Source: Euryarchaeota archaeon RBG_19FT_COMBO_56_21 (lineage in GTDB: Archaea > Thermoplasmatota > Thermoplasmata > UBA10834). From it: a stretch of 40,666 nt of DNA. Within the stretch, counting starts at the first letter, position 1. Every line of letters starts with the position of its first letter. Below the pieces are notes generated by a model. The model was not told the origin of the DNA and ran no database searches. It saw nothing but the letters and a program-made list of their open reading frames with translations. The DNA is taken from positions 1 to 40,666 of the forward strand of contig MGWC01000032.1 in assembly GCA_001800815.1 (NCBI GenBank). The letters are read 5' to 3'. Shown here in pieces: positions 6,750 to 14,671 of the stretch. The translations under genes were made by a program, and so were the position numbers.

Positions 6750-8417
6750 GTGGAAATCGAGGCCACCGTGCGCAAGTACGCACTGCAAAACGCTGTGCAA
6801 TACAATGGCAGGGCTACCGTAGGTGCCGTCCTCGGGAAGGTCATGGCCGAGACTCCGGAGCTTCGACCTAGGGCGAAAGAGATTGCAGGTATTGCTAAGA
6901 AAGTGATCGACTCTGTGAACTCGATGAGCCTCGAGGCCCAGAAGGATGCTCTGCAATCGTTGGCGCCCGAGTTGCTTGTCAAAGAGACCAAGACAAGGGA
7001 AGCCGCCTTGCCGGACCTGAGGAACGTCGCTGGCGAGGTGCGCATGCGCATGGCGCCAAACCCTTCGGGGCCACTTCACGTGGGTCACTCGAGGATGGCC
7101 ATCCTGAACGATGAGTACGTTAAGAGATACGGTGGCATCTGCTACAATCGGTTCGAGGATACGGATCCCGCGCGGATCGATCCCACGGGCTACGACACGA
7201 TTCCTGAGGATTTCGACTGGCTAGGAGTCACAATTCACAAGACGCTCATCCAGAGCGACAGGTTCGAGATCTATTACGACATCGCAAAGCAACTCCTTGA
7301 GAAGGGCAAAGCGTACATTTGCACATGCAAACCAGAGGAATGGCGCGACCTTAAGAATCATAAGAAAGCATGTCCGCACAGGGAGCAGCCGCTGAACGAA
7401 CAGATGCTCCGATGGGACAAGATGTTCGACGGGTCGTACAAGCCTGAGGAGGCCTCACTTATGGTGAAGACCGACCTCACCCATCCGAACCCAGCAATCA
7501 GAGACTTCGTCGGCCTGAGGATTGACGACACGCCACATCCGAGGACTGGGACGAAATTCAGAGTGTACCCTTTGATGAATCTTTCAGTGGCTGCTGATGA
7601 CCATCTTCTCGATCTCACGCATGTTCTGCGCGGCAAGGACCATTTGAACAACACGTATAGACAGGAATACGTCTTCGACTATTTCGGCTGGAAGAAACCC
7701 GAGTACATTCACTACGGGAGGATCTCGCTCGAGGAGGCCCAGCTTTCCACTTCGAAGATGGCGAAAGGCATTCATGAGGGTCTTTACTCCGGGTGGGACG
7801 ATCCCCAGCTCGGGACACTCCGGGCACTGAGGCGCCGGGGGATAAGACCGGAATCGCTTAGGCGATATTGGATCGAGGTCGGCATCAAGGAAGTCGACAT
7901 CGAGTTCTCGTGGAAGACCCTGTACTCGTTCAATCGCGATCTGATTGACGATTCCTCGAACAGGTATTTCTTCGTCGCAGACCCGGTGAGACTCACGATC
8001 GAGGGTGCTCCGAAGCTTGTGGCGAAAGCACCTTTTCACCCGGACCACCCGGAGAGGGGCATAAGGAATCTCCAGGTCGGGGAGGATCGCGCAGTTCTTG
8101 TAAGCAGAGATGACTTGGCTTCTAACCCGTCGAGACTCAGGCTCAAGGATCTGTGCAATATCGAGTTCAGAAACGGGGCAGCCCATTATGCGGGAAACGA
8201 CCTTTCGGTCCTGAAGGAGGGTGTGCAGATCGTTCACTGGGCACCCGTGGATTCATTGCAGGCAGAGGTCATGATGACGGACGGCTCCGTGAAGAAAGGA
8301 GTCGCAGAGCGCGATCTTGTGAACGCTCTTGGTCAAGTTGTCCAGTTTGAGAGGTTCTCGTTCGTGCGCGTCGAGCAGGTGACTCCCACAGTGCGATGCG
8401 TGTTCACTCACAAGTGA
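6750..8417 (+). CDS. gltX: Glutamyl-tRNA synthetase, archaeal type
   Basis: This class I synthetase charges tRNA with glutamate. The HIGH-type motif is in 'MAPNPSGPLHVGHSR' and the KMSKS-type motif in 'LSTSKMAKGI'; the C-terminal anticodon-binding part is the beta-barrel type shared by archaeal GluRS and GlnRS. The frame is open further upstream across ubiD, but GTG at 6750 lies 23 bases after a TATA box and gives 555 aa, the normal length. The preceding residues are antisense to ubiD and unlike GluRS. Archaeal GluRS is often non-discriminating and makes Glu-tRNA(Gln) for GatDE; no amidotransferase is present here to support that. Confidence 0.94.
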   Translation: MEIEATVRKYALQNAVQYNGRATVGAVLGKVMAETPELRPRAKEIAGIAKKVIDSVNSMSLEAQKDALQSLAPELLVKETKTREAALPDLRNVAGEVRMRMAPNPSGPLHVGHSRMAILNDEYVKRYGGICYNRFEDTDPARIDPTGYDTIPEDFDWLGVTIHKTLIQSDRFEIYYDIAKQLLEKGKAYICTCKPEEWRDLKNHKKACPHREQPLNEQMLRWDKMFDGSYKPEEASLMVKTDLTHPNPAIRDFVGLRIDDTPHPRTGTKFRVYPLMNLSVAADDHLLDLTHVLRGKDHLNNTYRQEYVFDYFGWKKPEYIHYGRISLEEAQLSTSKMAKGIHEGLYSGWDDPQLGTLRALRRRGIRPESLRRYWIEVGIKEVDIEFSWKTLYSFNRDLIDDSSNRYFFVADPVRLTIEGAPKLVAKAPFHPDHPERGIRNLQVGEDRAVLVSRDDLASNPSRLRLKDLCNIEFRNGAAHYAGNDLSVLKEGVQIVHWAPVDSLQAEVMMTDGSVKKGVAERDLVNALGQVVQFERFSFVRVEQVTPTVRCVFTHK

Positions 8418-8420
8418 GAC

Positions 8421-9461
8421 TCACACGTCCCAGAAGGGGACAATGTCGCATGAGAGACACAAATGGCACATTGTCTTGAACTCCAGGGTCGTCAGTCCGT
8501 GGGATTGAAGGATCTTCTTCTCCTCTTCCGCAAGGTGGAGCATCCTGTCGGCGGTGACGGGCACGAGGGCGCCCAGGATGCGTTCGAGCTCGGAGATATT
8601 GTACTGGTTTCTGCGCAGCGCCCTCAGCGTCGCGACTGCTCCAGTGTTGGCGAGCACGCTTACTCCTTCGAGAACGTTTTCATCGGTCTCTCCTAGCCCG
8701 TAGATTATGTTCGAGGAAACCCTGTTTTTTCCGAAGACCTCAGATGCGTGGATGATCATGTGCATGATTATGTCGAAATCTCTGTTCGGGCACACCTTGT
8801 CGAAGATGTCCCTGTCGAAGGACTCGATGTTGAGCTTAATCTCGTCGGCTCCAGCACTTCTGAGCATTTCGATTTCGTCGGGACGTGTCGCGTAGGGCTC
8901 GACCCCGATCGACGTCCTTGGAAGTAGTGTGCGCGTCGCAGAGACGAGGCCAGCCATACGCTTGACGGTCATTGCGGGCGTCGAAGGCACTCCGCTCGTA
9001 AAAGATACAGATAGGAAATCATCCTTCTTGGAGGCATCTTCGATCATGCTCATGATTTTCTGGTCAGTGAGATTCTTCGTAATGCCATCGTTCAGCCTCG
9101 GCGTGGCGCAGAACTTGCAGTCCATAACGCACGAACTGTCTATGTTTATGAACGCCTGGTGAGGTGCATGGTAGACCGTTGGAACGATTTTCACGCCTGC
9201 GATGAGAACCTCTCCATTGCGGAGGATCGACATCCCATTCTCGTCCAGAGATAGCTCGAAATCGCCTTCGTCTCTCGAGATGGATTTCTTTGCCCTGGTC
9301 TCTCCGAATGAGAATACGGCCGCTGTGCTCCCCGCTCCAGGGCCGGCTGTGGACCTGCTGGGAAGGAAAGGCAATCTGAAATCCTGCGGTATCCTGACCG
9401 CTCCTCCAGCAAGGAGCTCAGCTTTCGCGCGAGCGATCGAGGGGCTCACTTTCGCTTCCAT
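8421..9461 (-). CDS. Radical SAM protein of unknown function, 346 aa
   Basis: The CX3CX2C motif 'CVMDCKFC' (residues 111-118) binds the 4Fe-4S cluster that cleaves SAM, and a glycine-rich segment around 'SVSFTSGVP' fits the SAM-binding strand. About 90 residues precede the radical SAM core, which is longer than in many BioB-like enzymes. Near the C-terminus 'MCHLCLSCDIVPFW' gives CX2CX2C, possibly an auxiliary cluster site. The ATG overlaps the end of cysS by 16 bases, so it belongs to the cysK-cysE-cysS operon and may be translationally coupled. The layout resembles biotin or lipoyl synthase relatives, but I cannot assign a substrate; operon position hints at sulfur chemistry (inference). 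Confidence 0.85.
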   Translation of the reverse strand: MEAKVSPSIARAKAELLAGGAVRIPQDFRLPFLPSRSTAGPGAGSTAAVFSFGETRAKKSISRDEGDFELSLDENGMSILRNGEVLIAGVKIVPTVYHAPHQAFINIDSSCVMDCKFCATPRLNDGITKNLTDQKIMSMIEDASKKDDFLSVSFTSGVPSTPAMTVKRMAGLVSATRTLLPRTSIGVEPYATRPDEIEMLRSAGADEIKLNIESFDRDIFDKVCPNRDFDIIMHMIIHASEVFGKNRVSSNIIYGLGETDENVLEGVSVLANTGAVATLRALRRNQYNISELERILGALVPVTADRMLHLAEEEKKILQSHGLTTLEFKTMCHLCLSCDIVPFWDV

Positions 9462-10843
9462 ACGGCACCATCTTGGGTGTCCTGTATCTCGATGCCCAGC
9501 TCCGCGAGCCTCTTCCTGATAGTGTCAGCCTGGGCGAAGTCCTTGCGCTTCCGAGCCTCCTCCCTCATCTCGAGCAGGAGGTCGACAAGATTCCCAGAGA
9601 GGTCTTCTCCGGTTCTCTGCGTCTCCACAAGGACATCGAATATGCTGTTGAACTTATCAAACACGTTGATGACATTCTGAGCTCCTATCTGGCTCAGTTT
9701 CCCTTCGCTGAGAAGTCTGTTCGCCTCCCTTGACATATCGTACATGACCGCGATAGCTTCGCGAGTGTTGAAATCGTCGTCCATCTTGGCTTCGAAATCC
9801 TTAAGGGCCTTTTCGCACAGCTCGGTCGCGTTGTCAGCACCTTTGCCGGTCTTCAGGGCGGCTTTCATGGAATCGTAGGCGTTCTGAAGTCTTTCCAGTG
9901 CTTTCCCGGATTCCTCCAAGGATTTCTCGTTGTAGTCCAACGGCTGGCTGTATTGCGCGTTCAGCAGGTAGAATCTTACGGTGCCGGAAGTGTACTTGCG
10001 CAAAATATCCTTGATCAAGAAGAAGTTCTTCAGGGATTTCGACATCTTCTCCTGGTCGAGCGTCAGCAAACCATTGTGCATCCAGTACCTTACGAAAGGA
10101 GCGTCGTTGTAAGCCTCCGACTGGAGGATTTCATTCTCGTGGTGCGGGAATATCAGTTCAGTTCCACCACCGTGGATATCGACGGTCTTACCGATATGCT
10201 TCAAGCACATCGCGCTGCACTCTATGTGCCATCCGGGCCTTCCTTTCCCCCAGGGGCTATCCCAAGCGATCTCGCCCGGTTTGGCGGCCTTCCACAGGGC
10301 AAAATCCATGGGATCTAGCTTGTCTTCCCCGGGCTCTATCCTGGCGCCAGCTTGCATCTGGTCGAGATTCTGCCTGGATAGCTTGCCGTACTCCTTCGCC
10401 TTTCGCACGCTGAAGTACACGGAACCATTAGACTCGTACGCATATCCCTTGTCGATAAGCCCCTGGATCATCCGGATGATGTCCACCATGGAGTCGCTGG
10501 CCTTTGGGTATACGCTCGCCCTCCGTATACGGAGGGCGTCCATGTCCCTGAAGTACTCGTCGATCATCTGCTGCGAGAGCCTCAGCGGGTCGATGCCCAT
10601 TTCATTCGCTCTCGCGATGATCTTGTCATCGACATCTGTGAAGTTGGTGATGTGATTCACATCAAAGCCCCTGTGCCTAAGCCACCGGACGATGACGTCG
10701 AAGTTGATCGCCGATTTAGCGTGACCAAGATGAGACTGGTCGTACACCGTGACGCCGCAGACATAGATACCTAACTTGCCCTTGTGCAGCGGCTCCAGAG
10801 ACTCTTTTCTCTTAGTCAGCGTATTGTACAAAACGAGCGCCAT
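9446..10843 (-). CDS. cysS: Cysteinyl-tRNA synthetase
   Basis: Class I synthetase of 465 aa that charges tRNA-Cys. Visible signatures are 'YVCGVTVYDQSHLGHAKS' (zinc-binding Cys and HIGH motif), 'GWHIECSAM', 'HHENEI' (zinc ligands) and 'KMSKSLKNF'. The ATG at 10843 gives the expected N-terminus. It follows cysE by 32 bases in the leftward cysK-cysE-cysS-radical SAM operon, so charging is coupled to synthesis of the amino acid; tRNA-Cys itself is encoded 2.4 kb upstream on the same strand. Presence of CysRS argues that this organism does not rely only on the SepRS/SepCysS route of some methanogens. Confidence 0.96.
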   Translation of the reverse strand: MALVLYNTLTKRKESLEPLHKGKLGIYVCGVTVYDQSHLGHAKSAINFDVIVRWLRHRGFDVNHITNFTDVDDKIIARANEMGIDPLRLSQQMIDEYFRDMDALRIRRASVYPKASDSMVDIIRMIQGLIDKGYAYESNGSVYFSVRKAKEYGKLSRQNLDQMQAGARIEPGEDKLDPMDFALWKAAKPGEIAWDSPWGKGRPGWHIECSAMCLKHIGKTVDIHGGGTELIFPHHENEILQSEAYNDAPFVRYWMHNGLLTLDQEKMSKSLKNFFLIKDILRKYTSGTVRFYLLNAQYSQPLDYNEKSLEESGKALERLQNAYDSMKAALKTGKGADNATELCEKALKDFEAKMDDDFNTREAIAVMYDMSREANRLLSEGKLSQIGAQNVINVFDKFNSIFDVLVETQRTGEDLSGNLVDLLLEMREEARKRKDFAQADTIRKRLAELGIEIQDTQDGAVWKRK

Positions 10844-10875
10844 CGGCTATCGCCTCTCGAATGACTGGAAAGCTC

Positions 10876-11598
10876 TTAACTCTTCTCCTCGACCGGGCAC
10901 GCCATCTCCGCAGATCTGGCCCCTGGAGGCTTCGGCACGACTATCTTCTCGTGCTTGATCCCGAGCTTCGCCTCGATCTGCTCCATCCTGTACTCCATCT
11001 CTGACAGACTATGGCACAAGTCTATGAACGCGTTGACCACAGGGTCTGGTAGCTCCTCGTGGTGAAGGTCTATGGTCGTCGCACCGGTCCTCTGCACTAT
11101 CTTCGCAGGCACACCCACGACGGTAGAGTTGGGCGGGACCGACTTCACAACAACGGAACCAGCCCCGACGCGCACATTGTCGCCTATTGTGATGGGGCCG
11201 AGGATCGTCGCGCCCGCGCCGACGACAACATTGTTCCCTATGGTCGGGTGGCGCTTCTTCTTCTCAGTGCTCACGCCTCCCAGTGTGACCCCTTGGTAGA
11301 TGGAGACATTGTCTCCAATCTCGGCCGTCTCCCCAATCACCACGCCCGTGGCGTGGTCTATGAAGAAATGCTTCCCTATCTTGGCCCCGGGATGGATGTC
11401 CGCCCCGGTCAGTATCCTCGAGACGTAGTTGATGGCTCTTGCGGTCTTGTACCGCTTCTTGTCGTACTGTCTGTGCGCCATCTTGTGAAACCTTATGGCA
11501 TGGAGGCCTTGGCTGAATAGGACAGCCTCTGCTCGGCTCTTCGGAGCGGGATCCCGCTCGAGAACTATCTCTACATCGTCCTTGTCTTCGCCTGTCAT
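10876..11598 (-). CDS. cysE: Serine O-acetyltransferase
   Basis: CysE acetylates serine to O-acetylserine, the substrate of CysK. The left-handed beta-helix hexapeptides are clear ('[20 protein letters not shown]', '[18 protein letters not shown]') and so is the active-site region with '[14 protein letters not shown]'. The length, 240 aa, is that of short CysE forms that lack much of the N-terminal helical domain. It overlaps the end of cysK by 4 bases (ATGA), typical of translational coupling. The protein ends in an unusual 'MACPVEEKS' tail with a cysteine; whether it mediates feedback control or CysK binding cannot be judged. Confidence 0.93.
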   Translation of the reverse strand: MTGEDKDDVEIVLERDPAPKSRAEAVLFSQGLHAIRFHKMAHRQYDKKRYKTARAINYVSRILTGADIHPGAKIGKHFFIDHATGVVIGETAEIGDNVSIYQGVTLGGVSTEKKKRHPTIGNNVVVGAGATILGPITIGDNVRVGAGSVVVKSVPPNSTVVGVPAKIVQRTGATTIDLHHEELPDPVVNAFIDLCHSLSEMEYRMEQIEAKLGIKHEKIVVPKPPGARSAEMACPVEEKS

Positions 11599-12530
11599 GC
11601 TGAGTTCTCTGCAAACAGGTCAGTGCTCAAATACCTTTCTCCAAGGTCTGGCAACACCACCACGACGTTCTTGCCGGGTCCGAGTTCCTGCGCCACTTTA
11701 AGCGCGGCGAAGCACGCTGCCCCCGATGATATCCCAACGAATAGGCCTTCCAGCTTCGCAAGTCTTCTTGTGGTGTCGATGGCGTCCTTCGTCGCCACCT
11801 TGATGACTGCGTCGTACACCTTTGTGTCCAAAATGGATGGCACGAAGCCGGCTCCGATGCCTTGTATCTTGTGAGGACCCGGCTTCCCACCCGACAGAAC
11901 GGGTGAGTCCTCTGGTTCGACCGCGTAGATCTTGATCCCCTGGAACTTCCTCTTGAGTACCTGGCCGACACCCGTTATCGTGCCACCGGTTCCGACGCCT
12001 GCTACGAACGCATCGATCTGGTCCATGGCACGAACAATCTCTTTTGCAGTCGTCTTCTTGTGGATCCACGGGTTGGCTTTGTTCTTGAACTGCTGTGGAA
12101 TGAACGTATTGGGCGTCGAGGCGGCCATTTCTTCGGCCCTTCTGATGGCCCCTCCCATGCCTTCAGGGCCTGGCGTCAGGATGAGTTGAGCTCCGAAGGC
12201 GGATAGAACTCTCCTCCTCTCGACGGTCATCGTCTCGGGCATGACTAGTATCAGCTTGTAGCCCTTGACGGCGCACACCATGGCCAGACCGATGCCTGTG
12301 TTGCCCGAGGTCGGCTCGATTATTGTCGTGTCCTTGCCGACCAGCCCCTTTCTCTCGGCCACCTCGACCATGGCCTTGGCTATTCGATCCTTCACGGACC
12401 ACATCGGGTTGAATGATTCGAGCTTGGCGTAGACTGCTGCTGAGTTCTCAGGGACTACTCTGTTCAGACGTACGATTGGCGTGTTGCCAACTGCTTCTAG
12501 TATGTTGTTGAGCGGTTTCGACCTTCCCAT
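11595..12530 (-). CDS. cysK: Cysteine synthase (O-acetylserine sulfhydrylase)
   Basis: PLP enzyme that makes cysteine from O-acetylserine and sulfide. Signatures are '[14 protein letters not shown]' (PLP lysine), '[16 protein letters not shown]' and '[13 protein letters not shown]' (phosphate loop). The frame is open to 12632, but the ATG at 12530 is preceded by GGTGAG at 5 bases, fits the family N-terminus '[15 protein letters not shown]', and lies about 32 bases after a TATA box; this gives 311 aa. It is the first gene of the cysKE-cysS operon. A 17-base palindrome just upstream of the TATA box suggests regulation, possibly by the adjacent HTH protein. Confidence 0.95.
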   Translation of the reverse strand: MGRSKPLNNILEAVGNTPIVRLNRVVPENSAAVYAKLESFNPMWSVKDRIAKAMVEVAERKGLVGKDTTIIEPTSGNTGIGLAMVCAVKGYKLILVMPETMTVERRRVLSAFGAQLILTPGPEGMGGAIRRAEEMAASTPNTFIPQQFKNKANPWIHKKTTAKEIVRAMDQIDAFVAGVGTGGTITGVGQVLKRKFQGIKIYAVEPEDSPVLSGGKPGPHKIQGIGAGFVPSILDTKVYDAVIKVATKDAIDTTRRLAKLEGLFVGISSGAACFAALKVAQELGPGKNVVVVLPDLGERYLSTDLFAENSA

Positions 12531-12561
12531 GTTCTCACCTTCCAGGGTCAATGAAACAGTG

Positions 12562-12570
12562 TTATATATC
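12562..12570 (-). promoter_or_regulatory. TATA box of the cysK operon
   Basis: On the minus strand GATATATAAC lies about 32 bases before the cysK ATG at 12530, leaving room for a short leader containing the GGTGAG ribosome-binding site. It is one of the clearest archaeal promoters in the window. Confidence 0.7.
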
Positions 12571-12581
12571 TCGATTGCGCC

Positions 12582-12598
12582 CCACTTCGATGAAGTGG
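12582..12598. promoter_or_regulatory. Candidate operator upstream of the cysK TATA box
   Basis: CCACTTC-GAT-GAAGTGG is a perfect 7+3+7 palindrome ending 12 bases upstream of the TATA box of cysK. That position overlaps or abuts the TFB recognition region, where an archaeal regulator could block or recruit TFB. The HTH gene at 12697-13068 is the obvious candidate binder, but this is inference. Confidence 0.5.
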
Positions 12599-12654
12599 CA
12601 GTGCTATCAGTTTCTTTCGGATACCGTGTCAAATGAACAATCGGTCGTGATGCA

Positions 12655-12684
12655 GGCTACGGAGTTGTGCTCCTCAAGGTAGCC
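12655..12684. terminator. Stem-loop after the HTH regulator gene
   Basis: GGCTAC and GTAGCC (6 bp) enclose a second stem GGAG/CTCC with a 5-base loop and an asymmetric bulge. It begins 12 bases beyond the stop codon of the leftward HTH gene and could mark its 3' end. It lacks a T tract, so a role in termination or RNA control is uncertain. Confidence 0.35.
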
Positions 12685-12696
12685 GGCATGACGCGA

Positions 12697-13068
12697 TTAT
12701 TCCTTACTGCAGATGTCGCACCCGGGCAGATTCGCTGACAAACGGTGCATCCGACAGAACTCTTCGTCGTTCCGGATGTCCTTACACGCGACACAGAGCA
12801 CCGAGTACCATCCTAGCCTGTCCTCCCCCGCCGCGATTCGCCTCGCGATCTCTACAGCGTATTTCTTGATCTTGGGGAAGCTCTCGGTCACTTTCGTTCC
12901 GCCTGCTCTCGACGCGCTCAGATACTGACTGACTGAGGCCTGCGTGATTCCGAGTTTCTTCGCGATCTCAGACTGCTTCATGTCGTACTTGCCGGACAGC
13001 TCCTTGACGACGGAGGCTCTCAGTGATGGCAGTATCTTCCCTACAACTAGTTCGCATGGTGTTTTCAT
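12697..13068 (-). CDS. HTH transcriptional regulator with cysteine-rich C-terminus, 123 aa
   Basis: An XRE-like helix-turn-helix lies at residues about 28-53 ('MKQSEIAKKLGITQASVSQYL'-type, with the classic Q..A..LG.....S). The C-terminal half has five cysteines in the order CX2C (92, 95), C105, then CX2C (117, 120), with a histidine at 108, well suited to a metal or Fe-S cluster or to thiol sensing. The HTH resembles small archaeal regulators of COG2522 type (from memory). It sits between tRNA-Cys and the cysK operon on the same strand, so control of cysteine synthesis in response to sulfur, redox or metal state is a reasonable guess. A 75-base leader containing an imperfect palindrome suggests autoregulation. 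Confidence 0.85.
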   Translation of the reverse strand: MKTPCELVVGKILPSLRASVVKELSGKYDMKQSEIAKKLGITQASVSQYLSASRAGGTKVTESFPKIKKYAVEIARRIAAGEDRLGWYSVLCVACKDIRNDEEFCRMHRLSANLPGCDICSKE

Positions 13069-13101
13069 CGTATCATGCGCCGCTAGGCGTTCACCGGGCC
13101 A

Positions 13102-13116
13102 GTGTCACGGTAACAC
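13102..13116. promoter_or_regulatory. Imperfect palindrome in the leader of the HTH gene
   Basis: GTGTCACGGTAACAC is a 15-base palindrome with one mismatched pair around a single central base. It lies between the TATA-like element at 13143-13152 and the start codon, just beyond the expected transcription start, a common place for repressor binding in archaea. Autoregulation is inference. Confidence 0.4.
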
Positions 13117-13142
13117 CGTTATTCATCCGTAGGCACGTCCTC

Positions 13143-13152
13143 CCTATAAATG
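13143..13152 (-). promoter_or_regulatory. TATA-like element for the HTH gene
   Basis: The minus strand reads CATTTATAGG here. With initiation about 25 bases downstream the mRNA would begin near 13120 and carry a leader of about 50 bases containing the 13102-13116 palindrome. A 4-bp hairpin CGGT-AAC-ACCG is also part of that leader. Confidence 0.45.
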
Positions 13153-13213
13153 TATCAAACGAACGCTTTCAACAAGCCAGTAAAAACGTGCATATTTCCG
13201 GCCTGCATAAGTA

Positions 13214-13287
13214 TGGGGCCGGGAGGGAGAATTGAACTCCCGTATGCGGATCTGCAGTCCGCCACATGGCCACTCTGTCATCCCGGC
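13214..13287 (-). tRNA. tRNA-Cys (GCA)
   Basis: A full cloverleaf is visible on the minus strand: acceptor GCCGGGA/TCCCGGC, D-arm with ACA/TGT stem, anticodon arm GCGGA-CTGCAGA-TCCGC with anticodon GCA, and T-arm GGGAG-TTCAATT-CTCCC. No intron is seen. If CCA at 13216-13214 is genome-encoded, the discriminator base is C73, whereas tRNA-Cys usually has U73. The gene is on the same strand as and directly upstream of the cysteine regulator and cysK-cysE-cysS. Confidence 0.95.
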
Positions 13288-13313
13288 GTTGGGACACGAA
13301 CAATGGTCCACAC

Positions 13314-13324
13314 GGTATTTATGG
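13314..13324 (-). promoter_or_regulatory. TATA box of tRNA-Cys
   Basis: CCATAAATACC on the minus strand lies 26 bases before the 5' end of tRNA-Cys, a normal archaeal distance. Confidence 0.6.
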
Positions 13325-13355
13325 TTTTCAGCCCGAAGCCAGAGCTCCCTAACAA

Positions 13356-13364
13356 GATAAATAG
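13356..13364 (+). promoter_or_regulatory. TATA box for the isopropylmalate synthase-family gene
   Basis: GATAAATAG ends 21 bases before the ATG at 13386, so the transcript is probably leaderless. It faces away from the tRNA-Cys promoter, giving a compact divergent promoter region. Confidence 0.6.
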
Positions 13365-13385
13365 TACCCAATCGATGGCTCACAG

Positions 13386-14579
13386 ATGAGGTTCAGCGCC
13401 GTCAGCCCGTTCAACGTCGCTGCTAGGCTAGCGCTGCCTGAGAAGATCGTAGTCTACGACAGTACTCTCCGGGATGGAGAACAGATGCCCGGGGTGCACT
13501 TTACAATCGAGCAGAAGGTCGCAATCGCAACTAGGCTCGCTGAAGTGGGAGTCACTCAGATCGAGGCTGGGTTTCCCGCCGTGTCTGAGCAGGAGATGCG
13601 CGCAGTCAAGGAGATCTCCCAGCTGGGTTTGAGCTCGGAGATTCTGTGCTTGGCGAGGACGACTGAGTCGGATATCGACGCTGCCGCGGACTGTGGAGTC
13701 GATATGGTTCTGCTGTTCATAGCCACGAGCGACCTTCACCTGCGGTACAAACTGAAGATGAGCAGGGACGATGTGCTGAACAAGGCAGTCACTTCGGTAG
13801 AGTATGCGCGCGCCCGTGGCCTGAAAGTGAGCCTGAGCACAGAGGATTCTACCCGGTCAGATCTAGGGATGATCATGGACGTTTACAGAGAGTGTGAGAA
13901 GGCCGGTGCGACGAGGCTTGGGATAACCGACACCCTCGGATGCGCGGGACCTGAAGCGACACATTACCTCGTTAAGAAAGTCAGAGAGGGTACCAAGATT
14001 CCTCTCTCCGCGCATCTGCACAACGATTTCGGGCTCGCCACAGCCAATTCCATTGCCGCACTGTCTGCAGGTGCAGAAGCCATTGCAACAACGGTAGGTG
14101 GGATAGGTGAGCGTTCAGGGAACGTTCCTCTCGAGCAGTTTGCCATGGTTCTGAAGCATCTCTACAAGAGAGACATTGGCATCAATACTGAGGGGCTGAC
14201 CGACCTTGCCAAGCTCGTATTCGATGCCGCGAAGCTACAACTTCCCGCCAACCAGCCCTGGGTGGGACCGAACGCGTTCTCCCACGAGTCAGGCATTCAT
14301 GTTGCTGCAGTCCTGAACTGTCCGATGACCTATGAGTGCGTGAACCCAGAGGAAGTCGGGAACAGAAGGCGGTTGGTTCTTGGAAAACACTCGGGCACGG
14401 CCCTCGTGAAGAGCAGGCTCGACGAAAGAGGCATCTACGCCTCCCAGGAGCAGATCTGCGACATTGTGCGGGCGATCAAGAAGGCCGGTGAGGACCATGG
14501 AAGGGTGCCAGACGAGGAGTTCTGGGAAATAGTTGAAGTAGTCATGTCCAAATCCACGAGGAACCCTGATTGCGCTTGA
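13386..14579 (+). CDS. 2-isopropylmalate/homocitrate synthase-family protein
   Basis: This family condenses acetyl-CoA with a 2-oxoacid. The catalytic barrel is clear: 'VVYDSTLRDGEQMPGV', 'HLHNDFGLATANS' (metal-binding His-x-His) and 'VGPNAFSHESGIHVAAVL'. At 397 aa the protein lacks the C-terminal LeuA allosteric domain, so it resembles NifV, AksA or short homocitrate synthases more than bacterial LeuA. The substrate cannot be read from sequence; homocitrate, isopropylmalate or citramalate synthase are all possible. It stands alone with its own TATA box and a downstream GC-rich hairpin; no leuC, leuD, leuB or aks partner is in the window. Confidence 0.85.
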   Translation: MRFSAVSPFNVAARLALPEKIVVYDSTLRDGEQMPGVHFTIEQKVAIATRLAEVGVTQIEAGFPAVSEQEMRAVKEISQLGLSSEILCLARTTESDIDAAADCGVDMVLLFIATSDLHLRYKLKMSRDDVLNKAVTSVEYARARGLKVSLSTEDSTRSDLGMIMDVYRECEKAGATRLGITDTLGCAGPEATHYLVKKVREGTKIPLSAHLHNDFGLATANSIAALSAGAEAIATTVGGIGERSGNVPLEQFAMVLKHLYKRDIGINTEGLTDLAKLVFDAAKLQLPANQPWVGPNAFSHESGIHVAAVLNCPMTYECVNPEEVGNRRRLVLGKHSGTALVKSRLDERGIYASQEQICDIVRAIKKAGEDHGRVPDEEFWEIVEVVMSKSTRNPDCA

Positions 14580-14606
14580 GAACACGTGTGAGATAAGGAG
14601 TTTGCA

Positions 14607-14632
14607 GGGCCCGTTGCATGCGGGCCCGTTTT
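14607..14632 (+). terminator. Hairpin-T terminator after the synthase gene
   Basis: GGGCCCG-ttgcatg-CGGGCCC followed by GTTTT forms a 7-bp all-GC stem with a 7-base loop 27 bases after the stop codon. It looks like an intrinsic terminator. Confidence 0.7.
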
Positions 14633-14671
14633 CCCGGCCGAGACTAACCCGGCATGTGACGCATTACCTAC

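Noticed and set aside
6639..7088. N-terminal extension of the ubiD frame over 150 more codons
   Set aside because: It runs antisense to gltX, crosses the promoter region and does not resemble the UbiD family.
12531..12696. Possible riboswitch upstream of cysK
   Set aside because: The TATA box lies only 32 bases before the ATG, leaving no room for an aptamer in the leader.
13091..13126. Possible 11-codon leader peptide before the HTH gene (ATG at 13126-13124)
   Set aside because: It has no cysteine codons or other attenuator hallmark and could occur by chance.
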